A stretch of DNA of 64,000 nt, from positions 1-64,000 of the forward strand of contig CANBFE010000014.1 in assembly GCA_947367855.1 (NCBI GenBank), read 5' to 3'. Of this stretch, positions 24,155 through 30,348 are shown one piece after another; positions within the stretch are counted from its first letter, which is position 1; each line of letters starts with the position of its first letter. Under the pieces are notes generated by a model, which did no database searches, was not told the DNA's origin, and saw nothing but the letters and a program-made list of their open reading frames with translations. This DNA is from an uncultured Lachnospiraceae bacterium (GTDB lineage: Bacteria > Bacillota > Clostridia > Lachnospirales > Lachnospiraceae). Both the position numbers and the translations under genes were made by a program.

Positions 24155-26107
24155 ATGATACTATCCTGCCAGAATATCAGCAAATCTTTTGCAGAAAACA
24201 AAATACTGGAAAACATCGGATTTCATATAGAGGACTGCGAGAAAGCAGCCATTGTAGGCATAAACGGCGCCGGAAAGACCACCCTGCTGCGCATTCTTGT
24301 GGGGGAAATGTCCCCGGACACAGGTTCCGTAACCCTGGCCAGGAACAAAACCCTTGGATATCTGGCCCAGGACAGCGCAGTGGACACGTCCAACACGGTT
24401 TATCAGGAGGTTCTGTCCGCAAAACAGTTTCTCGTTGATCTGGAACGCCGGATCCGGGAATGCGAGAGCGCCATGCCCTCCGCCAGCGGCAGCGCATTGG
24501 AAGCCCTTATGAAGCAGTATGACAATCTCACCCATGCCTTTGAATCCAACGGCGGCTATGTCTACAGAAGTGAGGTCACCGGAATTCTCAAGGGACTGGG
24601 CTTCCCGGAGGATGATTTCGGGAAATCCGTGTCCACTCTTTCCGGAGGGGAGCGGACCCGCGTGGCCCTGGGCAAACTGCTGCTGCAGAAGCCGGATCTG
24701 ATCATTCTGGACGAACCTACCAACCACCTGGACATGGGTTCCATTGCATGGTTGGAAACCTACCTGATAAATTACAGGGGAGCCGTGATTATCGTATCCC
24801 ATGACCGCTATTTTCTGAACCGCATCGCCACCAAAATCATTGAAATTGACCAGACCAGGGCTACCACCTTCATGGGAAACTACTCTGATTACGCGGTAAA
24901 GAAAGAGCAGCTCCGCACGGCTGCAATGAAGGCCTATCTGAACCAGCAGAGGGAAATCCGGCACCAGGAAGAAGTGATCGAAAAACTGAGATCCTTTAAC
25001 CGTGAAAAATCCATCCGCCGGGCCGAGAGCCGTGAAAAAATGCTGGAAAAAATAGAAATTCTGGAAAAGCCCTCCGAGGTCCGGGCGGATATGCGCATCA
25101 GACTGGTTCCGCGGAAACAGAGCGGCAATGATGTGCTGACTGTGGAAGACCTGGAAAAGTCCTTCGGCAGCAGCATCCTGTTTCAGCAGGTCAGTTTTGA
25201 AATCAAAAGAGGGGAACATGTGGCAGTAATCGGTGACAACGGCAGCGGAAAGACCACCCTGCTGAAGATTTTGAACCGTCTCCTGCCCCCGGACCGCGGA
25301 AGCTTCCGCCTGGGAACCAATGTGGAAATCGGCTATTATGACCAGGAACACCATGTTCTCCACGGGGAGAAAACCCTTTTTGAAGAAATTTCCGACGATT
25401 ATCCTGCCCTGACCAATACGGAAATACGGAATCTCCTGGCCGCCTTTCTCTTTACGGGAGATGATGTTTTTAAACGGATCAGCGACTTAAGCGGCGGGGA
25501 AAGAGGACGTGTCTCCCTTGCAAAGCTTATGCTTGGAAACGCCAATTTCCTGATCCTGGATGAGCCCACAAACCACCTGGATATCGTATCCAAGGAGATC
25601 CTGGAAGACGCCCTGAACAGCTATGAGGGCACTGTGCTGTATGTATCCCATGACCGTTACTTTATCAATAAAACAGCCCACAGAATACTGGATCTGGAGT
25701 CTAAAAATTTTGTAAACTATATCGGAAATTATGATTATTATCTGGAAAAACATGACGCCCTGACAGCGGCTTTAAAAGCCTCTGCCTCCGGAGACTCCCC
25801 TGCCTCCCGGACCGGGTCAGGCACCCCCGGCAGGGAGGTTTCGGAAGTTCCTGCCTCCCAGGCCAAAGAGAACTGGAAGGCCAGAAAGGAAGAGCAGGCC
25901 AGAATTCGGAAAAAGGAAAAGGACCTGCAGAAATGTGAGGAAAAAATCGCCTCCCTTGAAAACAGGAATGCGGAAATAGATGCCCTCCTGTCTGATCCCG
26001 CCATCGGCACCCAGGTTGCAAGGCTTCAGGAACTGACCAGGGAACAGGAGGAGGTCACCTCCCTTCTGGAAACGCTGTACAGCCAGTGGGAGGAACTTGC
26101 AGAGTAG
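24155..26107 (+). CDS. ABC-F family ATPase (ribosome-associated)
   Basis: A 650-residue protein with two ABC domains and no membrane segment. Domain 1 has Walker A GINGAGKTTL, signature LSGGERTRVALGKLLL and Walker B LIILDEPTNHLD. Domain 2 has GDNGSGKTTL, LSGGERGRVSLAKLML and FLILDEPTNHLD. The linker between them (about 240-320) is the P-site tRNA interaction motif region, and the C-terminus (about 560-650) is a coiled coil as in Uup/YdiF. ABC-F proteins act on ribosomes, some giving antibiotic resistance and others rescuing stalled translation. Divergence from rex matches the ydiF-rex neighbourhood in Bacillus, favouring a housekeeping role, but resistance cannot be excluded. Confidence 0.93.
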   Translation: MILSCQNISKSFAENKILENIGFHIEDCEKAAIVGINGAGKTTLLRILVGEMSPDTGSVTLARNKTLGYLAQDSAVDTSNTVYQEVLSAKQFLVDLERRIRECESAMPSASGSALEALMKQYDNLTHAFESNGGYVYRSEVTGILKGLGFPEDDFGKSVSTLSGGERTRVALGKLLLQKPDLIILDEPTNHLDMGSIAWLETYLINYRGAVIIVSHDRYFLNRIATKIIEIDQTRATTFMGNYSDYAVKKEQLRTAAMKAYLNQQREIRHQEEVIEKLRSFNREKSIRRAESREKMLEKIEILEKPSEVRADMRIRLVPRKQSGNDVLTVEDLEKSFGSSILFQQVSFEIKRGEHVAVIGDNGSGKTTLLKILNRLLPPDRGSFRLGTNVEIGYYDQEHHVLHGEKTLFEEISDDYPALTNTEIRNLLAAFLFTGDDVFKRISDLSGGERGRVSLAKLMLGNANFLILDEPTNHLDIVSKEILEDALNSYEGTVLYVSHDRYFINKTAHRILDLESKNFVNYIGNYDYYLEKHDALTAALKASASGDSPASRTGSGTPGREVSEVPASQAKENWKARKEEQARIRKKEKDLQKCEEKIASLENRNAEIDALLSDPAIGTQVARLQELTREQEEVTSLLETLYSQWEELAE

Positions 26108-26122
26108 GGCACAGCCCTACTC
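26102..26122. terminator. Palindrome holding both convergent stop codons
   Basis: GAGTAGGGC and GCCCTACTC form a perfect nine-base-pair stem with a three-base ACA loop. The TAG of the ABC-F gene is in the left arm and the TAG of icd in the right, so both genes end Glu-TAG inside the hairpin. There is no T-run on either strand, so efficient intrinsic termination is not assured. Confidence 0.6.
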
Positions 26123-27331
26123 CTGCAGAATTCCGTCCAGTGTCTCCCGGATTGCCCGAATGAAATCAAGACTGTTCAGAATTACAGGTGCTTCACAGGT
26201 TGAAATCAGAGACAGGCTCTTTGTCATCTTTCCCTCCTCCACGGTCCTGATGCAGGCCTGCTCCAGTTTTTCCGCAAAGGAAACCAGCTCTGCGCTGCCG
26301 TCCAGTTCTCCCCTCTTTTTCAGGGCTCCCGTCCAGGCAAAGATGGTGGCTATGGAGTTTGTGGAGGTCTCCTCTCCTTTCAAATGCCTGTAATAATGCC
26401 TCTGCACGGTTCCGTGGGCAGCCTCATATTCGTAGACGCCGCCGGGAGAAACCAGAACGGATGTCATCATGGACAGGTCGCCGTATGCCGTAGCCACCAT
26501 GTCCGACATCACATCACCGTCATAGTTCTTGCATGCCCAGATAAACCCGCCCTGGGAACGGATCACTCTTGCCACCGCATCATCAATGAGGGTATAAAAA
26601 TATTCTATGCCAAGCTCCTGGAATTTCTCCCTGTATTCCGTATCATATATTTCCTGGAAAATATCCTTAAACGTATGATCGTATTTTTTGGAGATGGTGT
26701 CCTTGGTGGAAAACCACAAATCCTGCCTGGTGTCCACGGCATAGGCGAAGCATGCCCTGGCAAAGCTGCTGATGGAGGCCTGCGTATTATGAATGCCCTG
26801 AAGGATCCCGGCTCCCTTAAACTCGTGGATCAGTTCCCTGGTCTGCGTTCCGTCCTCGGCGGTAAATACCAGTTCCGCCCGGCCCGGGCCCGGCACTTTA
26901 ATCTCCGTGTTCTTATAGACATCACCATAGGCATGGCGGGCAATTGTGATAGGTTTTGTCCAGTTTCCCACATATGGGACAATCCCCTTCACCAAAATCG
27001 GAGAGCGGAATACCGTTCCGTCCAATATGGCCCGGATGGTGCCGTTAGGACTTTTCCACATTTCCTTCAGGTCATATTCCTTCATTCTGGCGCCATTAGG
27101 TGTGATGGTGGCGCATTTTACCGCCACACCGTATTTCAGAGTGGCATTGGCGGAATCCACCGTAACCTGGTCATCCGTGGCATTCCGGTTCTCCAGTCCC
27201 AGATCATAGTACTCCGTCTTCAGGTCTATGTACGGAAGCAGCAGTTCATCCTTTATCATCTGCCAGAGAATCCTTGTCATCTCGTCTCCGTCCATTTCCA
27301 CCAACGGGGTGGTCATTTTGATTTTCTCCAT
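26117..27331 (-). CDS. icd: NADP-dependent isocitrate dehydrogenase (eukaryote-like dimeric type)
   Basis: A 404-residue enzyme of the subfamily shared with eukaryotic NADP-IDH rather than the E. coli Icd group. Signatures are VEMDGDEMTRILW at the N-terminus, CATITPNGARMKEY, MWKSPNGTIRAILDGTVFRSPI, and the metal/substrate region CKNYDGDVMSDMVATAYG. AAHGTVQRHY lies near the NADP site. It converts isocitrate to 2-oxoglutarate and gives NADPH for biosynthesis and glutamate formation. AGGAGG precedes the ATG. The FCD regulator is encoded just upstream on the same strand, with 45 bases between. Confidence 0.96.
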   Translation of the reverse strand: MEKIKMTTPLVEMDGDEMTRILWQMIKDELLLPYIDLKTEYYDLGLENRNATDDQVTVDSANATLKYGVAVKCATITPNGARMKEYDLKEMWKSPNGTIRAILDGTVFRSPILVKGIVPYVGNWTKPITIARHAYGDVYKNTEIKVPGPGRAELVFTAEDGTQTRELIHEFKGAGILQGIHNTQASISSFARACFAYAVDTRQDLWFSTKDTISKKYDHTFKDIFQEIYDTEYREKFQELGIEYFYTLIDDAVARVIRSQGGFIWACKNYDGDVMSDMVATAYGDLSMMTSVLVSPGGVYEYEAAHGTVQRHYYRHLKGEETSTNSIATIFAWTGALKKRGELDGSAELVSFAEKLEQACIRTVEEGKMTKSLSLISTCEAPVILNSLDFIRAIRETLDGILQE

Positions 27332-27376
27332 TTTTTAACCTCCTGATCTATAGTATATATGTATTTTCCCGCGTCC

Positions 27377-28087
27377 TCATACGCTGCCGTCAGCCGCATC
27401 CCTCTTCATATACGCCTCATGAAGCCCGTTTTTTGCCATGTTTTCATACGCGTTTATCATATGCTGGTGGGCAAGCTTCTCCGCCAGGTCCGCGTTGCCT
27501 GACTTGATGGCCTCCATAATCTCCTTATGCTCCTCATTGGATTTCGGCCCCCTGTCCGCATTGGCAAGGGTCTTCCTGCGTACCCGCAGCACATACTGGT
27601 GAAAGTCCTTCAGTTGGTGCTCCAGAAGCTTGCTGTCGCAGGCCTCATACATAATGTCATGAAAACGGTTATCCAGTTCGGCAAGCTGTTCCAGATGGCC
27701 TTTCCTGGCATGGAACTCTGCCAGATATACATTCTCTTCCATCTCTTCCATCTGTTCCCCGGTAATGTGTTCCGTGGCCCACCTGGCGCAGAGCCCCTCC
27801 AGAAGAGAACGGATGACATAGATATCCCTCACATCCTTTTCTGTGATTCCGGTGACATAGGCTCCTTTATTTGGAATAATCTGAATCAGCCCTTCCAGTT
27901 CCAGCTGTCGGAAGGCTTCCCTCACCGGAGTTCTGCTGACTCCCATCTCCTCACCGATGGCAACTTCCCTGAGTTCCTCATGTTCCTCATACCTGCCGCT
28001 TAAAATATCCTCCCGGAGGCGGTTAAACACCCGCCCCCGCAGGGAATATTTATCAGTGACCTCCTGTTTCACATCGTAATTACCCAT
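27377..28087 (-). CDS. GntR-family regulator, FadR/FCD subgroup
   Basis: A 236-residue regulator. The N-terminal winged helix-turn-helix (about 15-75) has LREVAIGEEMGVSRTPVREAFRQLELEGL. The C-terminal FCD domain (about 95-220) is all-helical with a likely metal-binding set: Asp in ELDNRFHDIMYE, then His residues in HKEIMEAI and QHMINAY. FCD regulators bind carboxylic acids such as citrate, lactate or gluconate. Because icd follows, a tricarboxylate effector is a reasonable guess. The ATG at 28087 is preferred over a frame reaching 28171, which starts close to the predicted transcript start. A palindromic operator overlaps its promoter. Confidence 0.88.
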   Translation of the reverse strand: MGNYDVKQEVTDKYSLRGRVFNRLREDILSGRYEEHEELREVAIGEEMGVSRTPVREAFRQLELEGLIQIIPNKGAYVTGITEKDVRDIYVIRSLLEGLCARWATEHITGEQMEEMEENVYLAEFHARKGHLEQLAELDNRFHDIMYEACDSKLLEHQLKDFHQYVLRVRRKTLANADRGPKSNEEHKEIMEAIKSGNADLAEKLAHQHMINAYENMAKNGLHEAYMKRDAADGSV

Positions 28088-28172
28088 TTTATCTTTTTTC
28101 CAACCTCCATGCCTGTGGGCGCTTTTGTTCCTCTCCTGCCGTATTCCCTGCTGCGGAGCACTGCCGCACATG

Positions 28173-28209
28173 CTTGTATCATTGTATACAACAAGGTGTG
28201 TTCTGTCAA
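28173..28209 (-). promoter_or_regulatory. Promoter and palindromic operator of the FCD regulator
   Basis: Minus strand: TTGACA (28204-28209), 17-base spacer, TACAAT (28181-28186). The -10 is embedded in a perfect palindrome TTGTATACAA (28182-28191), typical of FadR/GntR operators, and a wider CTTGT...ACAAG (28173-28195) surrounds it. The arrangement predicts autorepression by the encoded regulator. Confidence 0.8.
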
Positions 28210-28229
28210 TGCTTTTTCGGAAATTTCTG

Positions 28230-29135
28230 TCAGTCCAGCAGTCTTTTCACATTTATCATTCCCCATCCCTGGCGGTTCCAGGGGAGTCCCAGGTCCCTGG
28301 CCGTATACTGCAGCCTCATCCTGCACTGCTGGTTGCTCATGTCCGGAAATTTCTGCAGTGCCAACGCAGCAGCCCCGGACACCACGGGAGTGGCCATGGA
28401 GGTGCCGCTTTTAGCCACATAGGCGCTCTTCCACCTGCCATATAAACCGAATCCACCTGCATTGCAGGATACGATATCCGTGCCCGGGGCCACCACATCA
28501 GGTTTCCTTATGAGGCTTCCCGGCTCCCCCCATCCGGAATATGTCTCGCATCTGCGGGGATTCCGGGTAAAATACTCCCCGTCGTGACAGCCCACAGTCA
28601 CCACCCTGGCGCAGCCGCCCACGGAGGATACGGTCCCGTCTCCGGGCCCCTTGTTTCCTGCGGCGCAGACCACCAGAATCCCGCTGTCCCATATTTTCTC
28701 TATCTTTTCCCGAAGCTGCCTTTCCTTCTCCTGCTCCTCCAGGCTGCCGATTCCCACTGAAATATTCAGGATGCGGATTCCGTATTTTTCCCTGACCCGC
28801 AGAATCCATTCCAATCCTGCTATCATCTCCTCCGTGGAACCGTCCCCCTGCTGGTCCAAAACTTTTCCTACCACAAGCCTCGCCCCAGGCGCCATTCCCC
28901 GGTACCTGCCCTGGGACAGGCGCCCGCTTCCACAGAGAATGCCGCATACATGGGTACCATGTCCGTTATTGTCATACATTATCTGCCTGCCGCCCACAAA
29001 ATCCTGAAAACAAACTATCTTCCCGGCCAGATCCGGATGCTGTACCACCCCTGTATCCAGTACTGCCACCGTCACATTCCGGCCATCTATTCCGTCCGGC
29101 ACGTTTCCTCCCACCATCTTCCTCACACGCTGCAT
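28230..29135 (-). CDS. Subtilisin-like S8 serine protease, intracellular type
   Basis: A 301-residue subtilase with a complete triad: Asp27 (VAVLDTGV), His59 (NGHGTHVCG) and Ser246 (SGTSMATP). The oxyanion Asn161 is in CAAGNKG. There is no signal peptide and no long propeptide, so it resembles the IspA/AprX-type intracellular proteases rather than secreted subtilisins. It holds about ten Cys, unusual for secreted family members. The start is uncertain: ATG at 29135 lies a few bases past the T-run of the preceding terminator and lacks a clear ribosome site. A GTG eleven codons later has GGGAGG a little too close. It ends about 20 bases before the -35 of the FCD regulator promoter. Confidence 0.88.
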   Translation of the reverse strand: MQRVRKMVGGNVPDGIDGRNVTVAVLDTGVVQHPDLAGKIVCFQDFVGGRQIMYDNNGHGTHVCGILCGSGRLSQGRYRGMAPGARLVVGKVLDQQGDGSTEEMIAGLEWILRVREKYGIRILNISVGIGSLEEQEKERQLREKIEKIWDSGILVVCAAGNKGPGDGTVSSVGGCARVVTVGCHDGEYFTRNPRRCETYSGWGEPGSLIRKPDVVAPGTDIVSCNAGGFGLYGRWKSAYVAKSGTSMATPVVSGAAALALQKFPDMSNQQCRMRLQYTARDLGLPWNRQGWGMINVKRLLD

Positions 29136-29137
29136 AA

Positions 29138-29185
29138 TACAAAAAGTCCCGGCATATACTCAGGTTTATAGTATGCCGGGACTTT
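29138..29185 (-). terminator. Rho-independent terminator of the beta-lactamase gene
   Basis: A 14-base-pair perfect stem (AAAGTCCCGGCATA with TATGCCGGGACTTT, 29143-29185) followed on the minus strand by TTTTTG. It is placed between the class D gene and the subtilase and is one of the strongest terminators in the window. Confidence 0.9.
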
Positions 29186-29217
29186 ACAATCCGTTCTATG
29201 GCAAAAGCGAGCCGTCT

Positions 29218-30195
29218 TTATCTGCTGTAGTCCGCCAGAATCCGGAGTGCAATCTCTCTTGCCAGGGCACTGGATACTTCCCTTTCATCCGTTCTTCCCA
29301 GGTGGACGCAGTAATATATTGTTTTATCTTCTTTTTCGGCAAATCCTGTGAACCATGCGTCTGCCACTATGCCCTCTGCCTTACCCATTCCCGTTTTTCC
29401 ATATACGGCAGTCTCGCTGTCCGGATCCTGCACCAGCATCACCTGCTTTAAAATATCCAGGGTTTCCACGGAATAAACGGAATTCTCTCCGAAAATCCGC
29501 TCCATGACCTCAGTTTGTTCCTTTGGAGAAATCTTCAGGGAAGATTCAAGCCAGAAACCGGTCAACGCACGATTGCCATTGTTTGTATTCAGCCTCCCTT
29601 CCCAGTCCGAAATATCACAATTCCCGTATTGAAGCCTGTCCAGTTCCTCCTGCATCCTCTCCTCCCCGATTTCATCCGCCACCTGCCGGAAATACCAGAC
29701 ACAGGACTCCCGGAAGGCCTCCGAAAAATCCAGGTCCCGGTTCCACTTTTCGTTCCAGAAAGTCTCGCCGCTCCAAGTGCGCATTGTGTCTTCCGGATCA
29801 ATGACCCCGTTCTCCAGGGCAATCAGTGAGGAGATGATCTTGAATGTGGAGCAGGGGGAACTCTGCATCATTGCAAGCTCTTCCTGATATACCGTATACT
29901 GCATGGCAGAGGGATCATAAATGACTGCGGTTCCGTTTAAGCCGTCAAAATATGCTGACCAGTCCTCTTCTATAATTTCAGGAGCCTGCTGCGCAGGCTC
30001 CTTAGACTGTGCAGCAGGCTTCTTGGGCTGCTGCGAGGCTTCCGGAGCTTTCTGATTTTCCTGTATTGCTATTTTCTCCAGACCCACCAGGCTTTCCTGC
30101 CCTCCCCTGTCCACCCTGCCTGAGCATCCTCCCAAAACAAAGATTCCTGCCATAAAAAGGCTGACAGCTTTCCCTTGAAACATTTTACTGCTCAT
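29218..30195 (-). CDS. Class D (OXA-type) beta-lactamase lipoprotein
   Basis: A 325-residue penicilloyl-serine transferase. All class D motifs are present: Ser116-Thr-Phe-Lys119 (PCSTFKI), Ser164-Cys-Val166, Tyr190-Gly-Asn192, Trp215 in GFWLESSL and Lys267-Thr-Gly269. The second-lysine carboxylation mechanism of OXA enzymes needs just this set. The N-terminus is a lipoprotein signal (LGGC, Cys24), then a Pro/Gln/Lys-rich tether to about residue 75, so the enzyme would sit on the outer face of the membrane. It lacks the four helices and protease of BlaR1 sensors. Gram-positive relatives include the CDD enzymes of Clostridioides difficile. Activity against a given drug cannot be read from sequence. 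AGGAGG precedes the ATG. Confidence 0.88.
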   Translation of the reverse strand: MSSKMFQGKAVSLFMAGIFVLGGCSGRVDRGGQESLVGLEKIAIQENQKAPEASQQPKKPAAQSKEPAQQAPEIIEEDWSAYFDGLNGTAVIYDPSAMQYTVYQEELAMMQSSPCSTFKIISSLIALENGVIDPEDTMRTWSGETFWNEKWNRDLDFSEAFRESCVWYFRQVADEIGEERMQEELDRLQYGNCDISDWEGRLNTNNGNRALTGFWLESSLKISPKEQTEVMERIFGENSVYSVETLDILKQVMLVQDPDSETAVYGKTGMGKAEGIVADAWFTGFAEKEDKTIYYCVHLGRTDEREVSSALAREIALRILADYSR

Positions 30196-30234
30196 AATTT
30201 CCTCCTGACCTCAAATTTCATTTTATCTTTTTAT

Positions 30235-30263
30235 ATATTACAGCTGTAGGATTTGAAAGTCAA
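30235..30263 (-). promoter_or_regulatory. SigA-like promoter of the class D beta-lactamase
   Basis: Minus strand: TTGACT (30258-30263), 17-base spacer, TAATAT (30235-30240). No BlaI-type operator is obvious. Confidence 0.6.
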
Positions 30264-30282
30264 GAAGATTCGGAGGGCTTTA

Positions 30283-30306
30283 CACTGCACGGGCCTGCGC
30301 ATAAAA
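30283..30306 (-). repeat. 24-bp element following a terminator, copy 1
   Basis: Identical over 24 bases to 59293-59316. On the minus strand it begins with the terminator T-run and continues ATGCGCAGGCCCGTGCAGTG. At both sites it lies directly after the hairpin of a minus-strand operon. The core TGCACGGGCCTGCGCA is an imperfect palindrome. Confidence 0.85.
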
Positions 30307-30339
30307 ATGCGGGGATAAAGACATCCGCAATATCCCCGC
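30303..30339 (-). terminator. Rho-independent terminator of the surface-protein operon
   Basis: A nine-base-pair stem GCGGGGATA / TATCCCCGC (30309-30339), then ATTTTTAT on the minus strand. It ends the sortase-adhesin-LRR unit. Confidence 0.85.
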
Positions 30340-30348
30340 AGTACAGAA

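Noticed and set aside
24161..25363. 400-codon frame opposite the ABC-F gene
   Set aside because: Antisense shadow of a gene with duplicated ATPase motifs; no ribosome site or recognisable domain.
29218..30195. BlaR1/MecR1 sensor reading of the class D protein
   Set aside because: There are no four membrane helices and no zinc protease; it has a single lipoprotein signal.
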